Positions 22,051-34,394 of a stretch of DNA of 64,000 nucleotides are shown here, piece after piece. Below the pieces are notes generated by a model. The model ran no database searches and was not told where the DNA came from. It saw nothing but the letters and a program-made list of their open reading frames with translations. How positions within the stretch are numbered: position 1 is the first letter of the stretch; every line of letters begins with the position of its first letter. The stretch comes from Synanceia verrucosa (taxonomy: Eukaryota > Chordata > Actinopteri > Perciformes > Synanceiidae): NCBI GenBank assembly GCA_029721515.1, contig JAQQSB010000885.1, positions 24,294 to 88,293 on the forward strand. Direction: 5' to 3'. The position numbers and the translations under genes are program-made.

Positions 22051-23556
22051 ATTGGTGTGAATGCCCCAAGGCATTCACACCTATGTTCTCCTACCTTTAT
22101 TATTATTATTATTTTTCTTCTACCTCGTTTTTCACGCTTTCTTCTCCCACAGTTTTCAAGCTAGAAACTTCAAACGAACTTCAAACGTATGTCTTCATCA
22201 GGACATTATTGCTTGTATTTTTTCTAAGCCATAACCTTCATAATTTCCGAGTTATTAACAATAATTCAAAAATTTTCCCATTGAAATGAATGGGGAGAGC
22301 TTCAAATTTAAAAATTTTCAACCTCGAACAAACCTTCATAACTCCTTCATACTTTCACTTAGAAACTTCATTCAAGTTTCAAAACGCAGTAAATTTTCCT
22401 GGCTACATATTCATAATTCATCTTCAATTCAAAAATGTACAGTTCATTCACAATTTCGACTTATGTCAGACCATGAAATCTTCAAAAATCAGCCTTTAAC
22501 ATGGGTGTCTATTGCGTGCACTAGAGTGGGAGAACTACACACCTAGAGTGGAGAGCAGTGTCTGAAGCGTCTGAAAAAAATATTTTTAAATCGCGATTGT
22601 GAGGGCTACGTACATCCCACGGACATAATTTTTACATCAAAACGTTGGAAATCTTGTCCCGATCGTAGCGATGTGTCTCTCGTGTCTGTGAGGTTTATAG
22701 TTTTGGCTCCAGACCCTTAATTAGGGCGGCACCTCCAGAAATCCCTCCATAGACTGCAATGTTAATTTTCAGAGAAAAAGGCGTGAGGAAGCAGAGAAAC
22801 CTCTTGTGTTTAACCTGCCGCTGTCAGCCTTCTGAGTGGGCTAGAGACATAAAATTTACATCGCTGCGATCGAAGTAGCTCCTGCCGCCCACGGTCCAAA
22901 CCCCAAAGCTGTACTCCTCCACGGTTTTGGAGTTATTTAGAAGGGAGTTCGCAGGGTCTGACTCAGTTCAAATGAATGGCAGCCTAAGGGGGCAGAAGGA
23001 GACAGAGGCTGGTGCAGGGAGAGGGAGTGAGAAGGGAGGCCGTCTCCATGGAAGCGGCCCAGCTGTGTGTGTGGCACTTGGGCTGCAGTGAGCATGCCTG
23101 TGATACAGGCTTCTGATTGGTCAGTGCTAATTATATACTTCACCATGTATATATTTCACCATTCAGCTTTTAAATTCAAATTCATGGATTATACATTCAT
23201 AATTTTTCAACATTCATTCTGCTTAACCTTCATACTACTACATTCAACCCAGCATTTAGCAGTTTGCTTAGGCTTTTATTTTCAAAGTTTCTATTCATAC
23301 AATTCATTCTCCTTCAAACATTCAACCCAGCGTTCAGCAGTTTGCTTAGGCTTTTATTTTCAAAGTTTCAATTCATACAATTCATTCTCATTCAAACATT
23401 CAACCCAGCATTCAGCAGTTTGGCTTCAGCTTTCATTTTCAAAATTTCAATTGCATAATTCATTTTCAGTCATACATTCAACCCAGCATTAGCATTCGCA
23501 GCGTAGCTTCAGCTGCGGGCATTCACACCCGCAATTGCTTCAGCAATTGTTTCTAG
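22051..23556 (+). repeat. Array unit: D + head H, tail A with mutated terminus
   Basis: Terminus at 23531-23556 is two bases short: the right arm reads GCAATTG and the spacer TTT before CTAG, and G follows CTAG instead of T. Four minisatellite copies start at about 23240, 23318, 23396 and 23475. Head H is damaged (tttttcacgctttc without cgccgcg). Confidence 0.85.
22054..22100. repeat. Hairpin module D
   Basis: Perfect 12-bp stem with CCAA loop. Preceded by ctacctttattatt, the suffix of another D copy, rather than by CTAG. Confidence 0.8.
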
Positions 23557-23559
23557 GTT

Positions 23560-23605
23560 GGTGTGAATGCCCCAAGGCATTCACACCTATGTTCTCCTAC
23601 CTTTA
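23560..23605. repeat. Hairpin module D
   Basis: Intact 12-bp stem with CCAA loop after the mutated A terminus, followed by an unusually long TTA run (about 23605-23624). Confidence 0.85.
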
Positions 23606-24599
23606 TTATTATTATTATTATTATTTTTCTTCCGCTCACTTTTTCGCCGCGCTTCTTCTCCCACAGTTTTCAAGCTAGAAACTTCAAACCAACTTCAAAA
23701 CGTGCGGCTTCATCGGGAATAGTACGGATGTATTCAGAATTTTGATAACTTTCATAATTTCCGAGTTATTAACCATAATTCATCAACATTTTCCCATTGA
23801 AAATGAATGGGGAGAGCTTCAAACTTCAAAAATTTTCAACCTCGAACAAACCTTCATAACTCCTTCATACTTTCACTTAGAAACTTCATTCCACTTTCAA
23901 AACGCAGTAAATTTCCCTGGCGACATATTCACAAATCATTGTCAATTCAAAAAATGTACAGTTCATTCACAATTTCCACTTATGTCAGACCATGAAATCT
24001 TCAAAAATCTGCCTTTAACATGGGTGTCTATTAGTGCACTAGAGTGGGAGAACTACACACCTAGAGTGGAGAGCAGTGTCTGTAGCGTCTGAAAAAAATA
24101 TTTTTAAATCGCGATTGTGAGGGCTACGTACACCCCACGGACATAATTTTTACATCAAAACGTTGGAAATCTTGTCCCGATCGTAGCGATGTGTCTCTCG
24201 TGTCTGTGAGGTTTATAGTTTTGGCTCCAGACCCTTAATTAGGGCGGCACCTCAGAAATCCCTCCATAGACTGCAATGTTAAATTTCAGAGGAAAAGGCT
24301 TGAGGAAGCAGAGAAACCTCTTGTGTTTAACCTGCCGCTGTCAGCCTTCTGAGTGGGCTAGAGACATGAAATTTACACCGCTAAGATCCTTGCGAGCTCC
24401 TGCCGCCCACGGTCCAAACCCCAAAGCTGTACTCCTCACGGTTTTGGAGTTATTTAGAGGAGTTTGGCAGGGTCTGACTCAGTTCAAATGAATGGCAGCC
24501 TAAGGGGGCAGAAGGAGACAGAGGCTGGTGCAGGGAGAGGGAGTGAGAAGGAGGGGGCCGTCTCCATGGAAACGGCCCAGCTGTGTGTGTGTGGCACTT

Positions 24600-24680
24600 G
24601 GGCTGCAGTGAGCATGCCTGTGATACAGGCTTCTGATTGGTCAATGCTAATTATATACTTCACCATGTATATATTTCACC
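24600..24680 (+). promoter_or_regulatory. Possible promoter-like cluster in A tails (representative)
   Basis: ctgattggtcaatgc (inverted CCAAT core ATTGG) lies about 20 bp before attatatac and catgtatatattt. The pair is repeated in most A tails (for example near 6525, 30910, 43880). Motifs this short are common in AT-rich DNA; no transcript evidence. Confidence 0.25.
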
Positions 24681-25079
24681 ATTCAGCTTTTAAATTCAAA
24701 TTCAGTAATTATACATTCATAATTTTTCAACATTCATTCTACTTAACCTTCATATTACTACATTCAACCCAGCATTCAGCAGTTTGCTTAGGCTTTTATT
24801 TTCAAAATTTCTATTCATACAATTCATTCTCCTTCAAACATTCAACCCAGCGTTCAGCAGTTTGCTTAGGCTTTTATTTTCAAAGTTTCAATTCATACAA
24901 TTCATTCTCATTCAAACATTCAACCCAGCATTCAGCAGTTTGGCTTCAGCTTTCATTTTCAAAATTTCAATTCGTACAATTCATTCTCATTCATACATTC
25001 AACCCAGCATTAGCATTCGGCAGCGTAGCTTCAGCTGCGGGCATTCACACCATAATTGCTTCAGCAATTGCTCTTCTAG

Positions 25080-26572
25080 TTGGTGTGAATGCCCCAAGGC
25101 ATTCACACCTATGTTCTCCTACCTTTATTATTGGTGTGAATGCCCCAAGGCATTCACACCTATGTTATCCTACCTTTATTCTTATTTTTCTTCCGCTCAC
25201 TTTTTCGCCGCGCTTCTTCTCCCACAGTTTTCAAGCTAGAAACTTCAAACCAACTTCAAAACGTGCGGCTTCATCGGGAATAGTGCGGATGTATTCAGAA
25301 TTTTGATAACTTTCATAATCTCCGAGTTATTAACAATAATTCATCAAAAATTTCCCATTGGAAATGAATGGGGAGAGCTTCAAACTTCAAAAATTTTCAA
25401 CCTCGAACAAACCTTCATAACTCCTTCATACTTTCACTTAGAAACTTCATTCAACTTTCAAAACGCAGTAAATTTCCCTGGCGACATATTCACAAATCAT
25501 TGTCAATTCAAAAAATGTACAGTTCATTCACAATTTCCACTTATGTCAGACCATGAAATCTTCAAAAATCAGCCTTTAACATGGGTGTCTATTGCGTGCA
25601 CTAGAGTGGGAGAACTACACACCTAGAGTGGAGAGCAGTGTCTGAAGCGTCTGAAAAAAATATTTTTAAATCGCGATTGTGAGGGCTACGTACACCCCAC
25701 GGACATAATTTTTACATCAAAACGTTGGAAATCTTGTCCCGATCGTAGCGATGTGTGTCTCGTGTCTGTGAGGTTTATAGTTTTGGCTCCAGACCCTTAA
25801 TTAGGGCGGCACCTCCAGAAATCCCTCCATAGACTGCAATGTTAATTTTCAGAGGAAAAGGCGTGAGGAAGCAGAGAAACCTCTTGTGTTTAACCTGCCG
25901 CTGTCAGCCTTCTGAGTGGGCTAGAGACATAAAATTTACACCGCTGCGATCCTCGGGAGCTCCTGCCGCCACGGTCCAAACCCCAAAGCTGTACTCCTCA
26001 CGGTTTTGGAGTTATTTAGAGGAGTTTGACAGGGTCTGACTCAGTTCAAATGAATGGCAGCCTAAGGGGGCAGAAGGAGACAGAGGCTGGTGCAGGGAGA
26101 GAGTGAGAAGGAGGGGCCGTCTCCATGGAAACGGGCCCAGCTGTGTGTGTGGCACTTGGGCTGCAGTGGCCATGCCTGTGATACAGGCTTCTGATTGGTC
26201 AATGCTAATTATATACTTCACCATGTATATATTTCACCATTCAGCTTTTAAATTCAAATTCATGAATTATACATTCATAATTTTCAACATTCATTCTACT
26301 TAACCTTCATACTACCACATTCAACTCAGCATTAGCAGTATGGCTTAGACTTTTATTTTCAAAATTTCAATTCATACAATTCATTCTCATTCAAACATTC
26401 AACCCAGCATTCAGCAGTTTGGCTTCAGCTTTTATTTTCAAAATTTCAATTCATACAATTCATTCTCATTCAAACATTCAACCCAGCATTCAGCAGCATT
26501 CAGCAGCATTCAGCAGCGTAGCTTCAGCTGCGGGCATTCACACCATAATTGCTTCAGCAATTGCTCTTCTAG
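25080..26572 (+). repeat. Array unit: double D + head H, tail A
   Basis: 1493 bp. Shares the ataattgc stem variant with its left neighbour. Three minisatellite copies followed by a triplicated cattcagcag. Confidence 0.86.
25082..25180. repeat. Two hairpin modules D in tandem
   Basis: Stems start at 25082 and 25133, separated by ctcctacctttatta. The first has the gttctcc suffix and the second gttatcc, so they are different subtypes and not a fresh duplication of one copy. Confidence 0.85.
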
Positions 26573-26574
26573 TT

Positions 26575-26621
26575 GGTGTGAATGCCCCAAGGCATTCACA
26601 CCTATGTTCTCCTACCTTTAT
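26575..26621. repeat. Hairpin module D
   Basis: Perfect stem; followed by TTATTATTAT and then module C, so D and C are stacked. Confidence 0.85.
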
Positions 26622-26630
26622 TATTATTAT

Positions 26631-26884
26631 GTGCCTGCCGTCGAGCCAGGCAGGCGAAGCCAGCCTTTGAGCACGGGCGGCACATTTTACTTTTCCTTTT
26701 GGGGGGGTTCCCCAAGTGTCTTAGCATTCATGGCAGGCGAAGCCTGCCATGAATGCTTGTAGTAGGTCCACAAACACATAAATGATGAAAAATGATGAAA
26801 AACACCAAAAGATCCCAAGAAAATCCACCCCAAAATCCTTAAAAGCAACGCGCTTATTAGTATTCAGGACGAGGTTTCTTTTTT
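26631..26884. repeat. Hairpin module C, subtype 3
   Basis: First hairpin is imperfect here (GAGCCAGGCAGGCGAAGCC, about 26643-26661). The second (26723-26757) is a perfect 16-bp stem with GAA loop. Subtype 3 is marked by cacaaacacataaatgatg and cttaaaagcaacgcgc. Confidence 0.82.
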
Positions 26885-28455
26885 ATTATTTTTATTATTA
26901 TTATTATAGACGGGATTTTCGGCAATTAATGCGGTCGTACTGCAAGGTGCACCCAGGCATGAGATATATCAAAACGTGCGTCTCGATCGTGCCACCATGG
27001 CTATTACTTTTCTCCGTCAAAGCCGTTACCGTGGCGACGCTAGACCCCAAAACCGCCGAAAAAGTCCCATAGGAATGAATGGGGGAAAGGGTCGGATTTC
27101 AAATTTTTTCTTCATCGAACAAACAGTCACAGCTCCCTCATGCTTTCACCTAGAAACTCCATTCAACTTTCAAAACGCAGCAAATTTTCCTGGCAACATA
27201 TTCATAATTCATCTTCAATTAAAAAAATGTATAGTTTCTTCAGCATTTCAGCTTTTTCCAGACCATGAAATCTTCAAAAATCAGCCTTTAACATGGGTGT
27301 CTATTGCGTGCACTAGAGTGGGAGAACTACACACCTAGAGTGGAGAGCAGTTTCAGAATCGTCAGATTTTTTTTTTTTTAAATCACGATTGTGAGGGCTA
27401 CGTTCACTCCACCGACATAATTTTTACATGAAAACGTTGGAAATTTCGTCCCGGTCGTAGCGATGTGTCTCTTATGTCTCTGAGATTTATGATTTTGGCT
27501 CCAGACCCTTAATTAGGGCAGCACCTCCAAAAATCTCTCCATTGGGCCCAATGTTAATTTTCAGAGGAAAAGGCGTGAGAAAGCAGGAAAACCTCTTGTG
27601 TTTAACCTGCCGCTGACGGGCTTCTGAGTGGGCTAGAGACATAAAATTTACATCGCTGCGATCCTCGCGAGCTCCTGCCGCCTACGGTCCAAACCCCAAA
27701 GCTGTACGCCTTACGGTTGGGGAGTTATTTAGAGGAGTTCGGAAGGGTCCGACTCAGCTTGAAATCAATGGCAGTCAGTGAGAGCCAGTGTGGGGGACAG
27801 ACCAGGGGCGCGCCTTGACTTTTCCATAGGGGTGCCCCATGGGGTGTTGAAGCCATGCAGGGGTTGCCAGCAGAATTAGGTGATATGCATGAACCTCCAT
27901 CACCATAGCATCACTCACATGCAAAAATCTAAGCTCTACTGCTTATAGTTTTTTTTATACGAGAGGTGATTCGACAGGTCAGCTCATCATCAGTGGCAGA
28001 GTGTGACTGGTTGTTGGTGTGTGTGTATCAGATCCACATAGACACACATATAGAGATTAAGTGATGATATGATACAGGCTTCTGATTGCCCATTACCAAT
28101 GATACAGAGAGTGGATGACATCATTGATCACACACACAGACAGGAAGCTCAGGCTGTTTCCTTCAAAATAAAAGTCTGTTTTTTCAAAATAAAAGCCCCA
28201 AACTTCGGAGGGGTAACTTTTTTCCTCACAGGAAGCTGTGGCTATGACTGTCCTTTCAAAATAAAAGCCCCGAACTCTGGTTTAATCTTCACAGGAAACA
28301 AGGTGTGTTTGTTTTCAACATGAACCTGGGACAGGCACGCACGAAGTGCGTGCTTCGGTGCAGGAGAGGGTCAGCATGCATCAGGCTGGGCCTACATGGC
28401 CCGGCGTCATGTGTGCAGGCACATATTAAAATTTCTTCAGGAATTTTTAGTCTAG

Positions 28456-29842
28456 TTATTATTTTTCTTCTACCTCGTTTTTCGCCGCGCTTCTTCTCCC
28501 ACAGTTTTCAAGCTAGAAACTTCAAACGAACTTCAAAACGTGCGTCTTCATCAGGACATTATTGCTTGTATTTTTCTAAGCCATAACCTTCATAATTTCC
28601 GAGTTATTAACAATAATTCAAAAAATTTTCCCATTGGAAATGAATGGGGAGAGCTTCAAATTTAAAAAATTTTCAGCCTCGAACAAACCTTCGTAACTCC
28701 TTCATACTTTCACTTAGAAACTTCATTCAACTTTGAAAACGCGGCAAATTTTCCTGGCTACATATTCATAATTCATCTTCAATTCAAAAAATGTACGGTT
28801 CATTCACAATTTCAGCATATCTCAGACCATGAAATCTTCAAAAATCTGCCTTTAACATGGGTGTCTATTGCGTGCACTAGAGTGGGAGAACTACACACCT
28901 AGAGTGGAGAGCAGTGTCTGAAGCGTCTGAAAAAATATTTTTAAATCGCGATTGTGAGGGGGCTACACATTACATCCCACGGACATAATTTTTACATCAA
29001 AACGTTGGAAATCTTGTCCCGATCGTAGCGATGTGTCTCTCGTGTCTGTGAGGTTTATAGTTTTGGCTCCAGACCCTTAATTAGGGCGGCACCTCCAGAA
29101 ATCCCTCCATAGACTGCAATGTTAATTTTCAGAGGAAAAGGCGTGAGGAAGCAGAGAAACCTCTTGTGTTTAACCTGCCGCTGTCAGCCTTCTGAGTGGG
29201 CTAGAGACATGAAATTTACACCGCTGCGACCCTCATGAGCTCCTGCCGCCACGGTCCAAACCCCAAAGCTGTACTCCTCACGGTTTTGGAGTTATTTAGA
29301 GGAGTTTGGCAGGGTCTGACTCAGTTCAAATGAATGGCAGCCTAAGGGGCAGAAGGAGACAGAGGCTGGTGCAGGGAGAGGGAGTGAGAAGGGAGGGCCG
29401 TCTCCATGGAAACGGCCCAGCTCTGTGTGTGTGGCACTTGGGCTGCAGTGAGCATGCCTGTGATACAGGCTTCTGATTGGTCAGTGCTAATTATATACTT
29501 CACCATGTATATATTTCACCATTCAGCTTTTAAATTGAAATTCATGGATTATACATTCATAATTTTTCAACATTCATTCTGCTTAACCTTCATATTACTA
29601 CATTCAACCCAGCGTTCAGCAGTTTGCTTAGGCTTTTATTTTCAAAGTTTCAATTCATACAATTCATTCTCATTCAAACATACAACCCAGCATTCAGCAG
29701 TTTGGCTTCAGCTTTCATTTTCAAAATTTCAATTCGTACAATTCATTCTCATTCAAACATTCAACCCAGCATTAGCATTCAGCAGCGTAGCTTCAGCTGC
29801 GGGCATTCACACCCGCAATTGCTTCAGCAATTGCTCTTCTAG
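28456..29842 (+). repeat. Array unit: head H, tail A
   Basis: 1387 bp, no D. Head variant ctacctcgtttttcgcc. Three minisatellite copies; one reads acatacaaccc. Terminus 29815-29842. Confidence 0.87.
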
Positions 29843-31359
29843 TTGGTGTGAATGCCCCAAGGCATTCACACCTATGTTCTCCTACCTTTATTATTATGAT
29901 TATTATTTTTCTTCCGCTCACTTTTTTTGCTTCTCCTCCCACAGTTTTCAAGCTAGAAACTTCAAACCAACTTCAAAGCGTCTTTGCGGCTTCATCGGGA
30001 ATAGTAATGGATGTATTCAGAATTTTGATAACTTTCATAATTTCCGAGTTATTAACCATAATTCATCAAAATTTTCCCATTGAAAATGAATGGGAGAGCT
30101 TCAAACTTCAAAATTTTCAACCTCGAACAAACCTTCATAACTCCTTCATACTTTCACTTAGAAACTTCATTCCACTTTCAAAACGCAGTAAATTTCCCTG
30201 GCGACATATTCACAAATCATTGTCAATTCAAAAAATGTACAGTTCATTCACAATTTCCACTAATGTCAGACCATGAAATCTTCAAAAATCTGCCTTTAAC
30301 ATGGGTGTCTATTGCGTGCACTAGAGTGGGAGAACTACACACCTAGAGTGGAGAGCAGTGTCTGAAGCGTCTGAAAAAAATATTTTTAAATCGCGATTGT
30401 GAGGGCTACGTACACCCCACGGACATAATTTTTACATCAAAACGTTGGAAATCTTGTCCCGATCGTAGCGATGTGTCTCGTGTCTGTGAGGTTTATAGTT
30501 TTGGCTCCAGACCCTTAATTAGGGCGGCACCTCCAGAAATCCCTCCATAGACTGCAATGTTAATTTTCAGAGGAAAAGGCGTGAGGAAGCAGAAAAACCT
30601 CTTGTGTTTAACCTGCCGCTGTCAGCCTTCTGAGTGGGCTAGAGACATGAAATTTACACCGCTGCGACCCTCGCGAGCTCCTGCCGCCCACGGTCCAAAC
30701 CCCAAAGCTGTACTCCTCACGGTTTTGGAGTTATTTAGAGGAGTTCGGCAGGGTCTGACTCAGTTCAAATGAATGGCAGCCTAAGGGGGCAGAAGGAGAC
30801 AGAGGCTGGTGCAGGGAGAGGGAGTGAGAAGGGAGGGGCCGTCTCCATGGAAACGGCCCAGCTGTGTGTGTGGCACTTGGGCTGCAGTGAGCATGCCTGT
30901 GATACAGGCTTCTGATTGGTCAGTGCTAATTATATACTTCACCATGTATATATTTCACCATTCAGCTTTTAAATTCAAATTCATGGATTATACATTCATA
31001 ATTTTTCAACATTCATTCTGCTTAACCTTCATACTACTACATTCAACCCAGCATTTAGCAGTTTGCTTAGGCTTTTATTTTCAAAGTTTCTATTCATACA
31101 ATTCATTCTCCTTCAAACATTCAACCCAGCGTTCAGCAGTTTGCTTAGGCTTTTATTTTCAAAGTTTCAATTCATACAATTCATTCTCATTCAAACATTC
31201 AACCCAGCATTCAGCAGTTTGGCTTCAGCTTTCATTTTCAAAATTTCAATTCGTACAATTCATTCTCATTCATACATTCAACCCAGCATTAGCATTCAGC
31301 AGCGTAGCTTCAGCTGCGGGCATTCACACCCGCAATTGCTTCAGCAATTGCTCTTCTAG
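29843..31359 (+). repeat. Array unit: D + head H, tail A
   Basis: 1517 bp, terminus 31332-31359. Head H has lost the cgccgcg box (ttttttgcttctcc). agtaatggatg replaces agtacggatg near 30003. Four minisatellite copies. Confidence 0.87.
29845..29891. repeat. Hairpin module D
   Basis: Perfect 12-bp stem with CCAA loop; TTA run interrupted by a G (ttattatgattatt). Confidence 0.85.
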
Positions 31360-32825
31360 TTATTATTATTTTTCTTCCGCTCACTTTTTCGCCGCGCTTC
31401 TCCTCCCACAGTTTTCAAGCTAGAAACTTCAAACCAACTTCAAAACGTGCGGCTTCATCGGGAATAGTACGGATGTATTCAGAATTTTGATAACTTTCAT
31501 AATTTCCGAGTTATTAACCATAATTCATCAAAATTTTCCCATTGAAAATGAATGGGGAGAGCTTCAAACTTCAAAAATTTTCAACCTCGAACAAACCTTC
31601 ATAACTCCTTCATACTTTCACTTAGAAACTTCATTCAACTTTCAAAACGCAGTAAATTTCCCTGGCGACATATTCACAAATCATTGTCAATTCAAAAAAT
31701 GTACAGTTCATTCACAATTTCGACTTATGTCAGACCATGAAATCTTCAAAAATCAGCCTTTAACATGGGTGTCTATTGCGTGCACTAGAGTGGGAGAACT
31801 ACACACCTAGAGTGGAGAGCAGTGTCTGAAGCGTCTGAAAAAAATATTTTTAAATCGCGATTGCGAGGGCTACGTACATCCCACGGACATAATTTTTACA
31901 TCAAAACGTTGGAAATCTTGTCCCGATCGTAGCGATGTGTCTTTCGTGTCTGTGAGGTTTATAGTTTTGGCTCCAGACCCTTAATTAGGGCGGCACCTCC
32001 AGAAATCCCTCCATAGACTGCAATGTTAATTTTCAGAGGAAAAGGCGTGAGGAAGCAGAGAAACCTCTTGTGTTTAACCTGCCGCTGTCAGCCTTCTGAG
32101 TGGGCTAGAGACATGAAATTTACACCGCTGCGATCGTCGCGACCTCCTGCCGCCCACGGTCCAAACCCCAAAGCTGTACTCCTCACGGTTTTGGAGTTAT
32201 TTAGAGGAGTTTGGCAGGGTCTGACTCAGTTCAAATGAATGGCAGTCTAAGGGGACAGAAGGAGACAGAGGCTGGTGCAGGGAGAGGGAGTGAGAAGGGA
32301 GGGGCCGTCTCCATGGAAACGGCCCAGCTGTGTGTGTGGCACTTGGGCTGCAGTGAGCATGCCTGTGATACAGGCTTCTGATTGGTCAATGCTAATTATA
32401 TACTTCACCATGTATATATTTCACCATTCAGCTTTTAAATTCAAATTCATGGATTATACATTCATAATTTTTCAACATTCATTCTACTTAACCTTCATAT
32501 TACTACATTCAACCCAGCATTCAGCAGTTTGCTTAGGCTTTTATTTTCAAAATTTCTATTCATACAATTCATTCTCCTTCAAACATTCAACCCAGCGTTC
32601 AGCAGTTTGCTTAGGCTTTTATTTTCAAAGTTTCAATTCATACAATTCATTCTCATTCAAACATTCAACCCAGCATTCAGCAGTTTGGCTTCAGCTTTCA
32701 TTTTCAAAATTTCAATTCGTACAATTCATTCTCATTCATACATTCAACCCAGCATTAGCATTCGGCAGCGTAGCTTCAGCTGCGGGCATTCACACCCGCA
32801 ATTGCTTCAGCAATTGCTCTTCTAG
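31360..32825 (+). repeat. Array unit: head H directly after tail A
   Basis: 1466 bp. The only H-headed unit here that follows an A terminus without D (ctag, then ttattattatttttcttcc). Four minisatellite copies; terminus 32798-32825. Confidence 0.88.
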
Positions 32826-34339
32826 TTGGTGTGAATGCCCCAAGGCATTCACACCTATGTTATCCTACCTTTATTCTTATTTTCTTTCCGCTCACTTTTT
32901 CCGCGCTTCTTCTCCCACAGTTTTCAAGCTAGAAACTTCAAACCAACTTCAAAGCGATGCGGCTTCATCGGGAATAGTGCGGATGTATTCAGAATTTTGA
33001 TAACTTTCATAATCTCCGAGTTATTAACAATAATTCATAAAAATTTCCCATTGGAAATGAATGGGGAGAGCTTCAAATCAGAGATTTTCAAACATTTTCC
33101 TTCAGCGAACAAACCTTCATAACTCCTTCATACTTTCACTTAGAAACTTCATTCAACTTTCAAAACGCAGTAAATTTCCCTGGCGACATATTCACAAATC
33201 ATTGTCAATTCAAAATGTACAGTTCATTCACAATTTCCACTTATGTCAGACCATGAAATCTTCAAAAATCAGCCTTTAACATGGGTGTCTATTGCGTGCA
33301 CTAGAGTGGGAGAACTACACACCTAGAGTGGAGAGCAGTGTCTGAAGCGTCTGAAAAAAATATTTTTAAATCGCGATTGTGAGGGCTACGTACACCCCAC
33401 GGACATAATTTTTACATCAAAACGTTGGAAATCTTGTCCCGATCGTAGCGATGTGTCTCTCGTGTCTGTGAGGTTTATAGTTTTGGCTCCAGACCCTTAA
33501 TTAGGCGGCACCTCCAGAAATCCCTCCATAGACTGCAATGTTAATTTTCAGAGGAAAAGGCGTGAGGAAGCAGAGAAACCTCTTGTGTTTAACCTGCCGC
33601 TGTCAGCCTTCTGAGTGGGCTAGAGACATGAAATTTACACCGCTGCGACCCTCGCGAGCTCCTGCCGCCCACGGTCCAAACCCCAAAGCTGTACTCCTCA
33701 CGGTTTTGGAGTTATTTAGAGGAGTTTGGCAGGGTCTGACTCAGTTCAAATGAATGGCAGCCTAAGGGGCAGAAGGAGACAGAAGCTGGTGCAGGGAGAG
33801 GGAGTGAGCCGTGAGAGGGGCCGTCTCCATGGAAACGGCCCAGCTCTGTGTGGCACTTGGGCTGCAGTGAGCATGCCTGTGATACAGGCTTCTGATTGGT
33901 CAGTGCTAATTATATACTTCACCATGTATATATTTCACCATTCAGCTTTTAAATTCAAATTCATGGATTATACATTCATAATTTTTCAACATTCATTCTG
34001 CTTAACCTTCATACTACTACATTCAACCCAGCATTTAGCAGTTTGCTTAGGCTTTTATTTTCAAAGTTTCTATTCATACAATTCATTCTCCTTCAAACAT
34101 TCAACCCAGCGTTCAGCAGTTTGCTTAGGCTTTTATTTTCAAAGTTTCAATTCATACAATTCATTCTCATTCAAACATTCAACCCAGCATTCAGCAGTTT
34201 GGCTTCAGCTTTCATTTTCAAAATTTCAATTCGTACAATTCATTTTCAGTCATACATTCAACCCAGCATTAGCATTCGGCAGCGTAGCTTCAGCTGCGGG
34301 CATTCACACCCGCAATTGCTTCAGCAATTGCTCTTCTAG
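32826..34339 (+). repeat. Array unit: D + head H, tail A
   Basis: 1514 bp. A short different insert in the core near 33078 (cagagattttcaaacattttccttcagcg) matches the unit at 4072, suggesting exchange between distant units. Terminus 34312-34339. Confidence 0.87.
32828..32874. repeat. Hairpin module D
   Basis: Perfect stem, gttatcc suffix subtype. Confidence 0.85.
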
Positions 34340-34341
34340 TT

Positions 34342-34388
34342 GGTGTGAATGCCCCAAGGCATTCACACCTATGTTCTCCTACCTTTAT
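34342..34388. repeat. Hairpin module D
   Basis: Perfect stem; stacked on module C through ttattattat. Confidence 0.85.
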
Positions 34389-34394
34389 TATTAT

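Larger units (their letters stand above)
23557..25079 (+). repeat. Array unit: D + head H, tail A
   Basis: 1523 bp. The left stem arm reads ataattgc instead of GCAATTGC (25052-25059), a variant shared only with the next unit at 26572. Four minisatellite copies. Confidence 0.88.
26573..28455 (+). repeat. Array unit: D + C + head E, tail B
   Basis: RFX-like site at 27025-27038 (GTTACCGTGGCGAC). Terminus at 28428-28455. The tail has one palindromic GCACGCACGAAGTGCGTGC copy near 28336 and lacks the gcgtgggtcc step found in most B tails. Confidence 0.86.

Noticed and set aside
24464..25306. Long Phe/Ser/His-rich open frame (280 codons) that might be a membrane protein
   Set aside because: It is the 79-bp minisatellite read in successive frames, it starts inside a repeat unit and recurs with different lengths in each unit.
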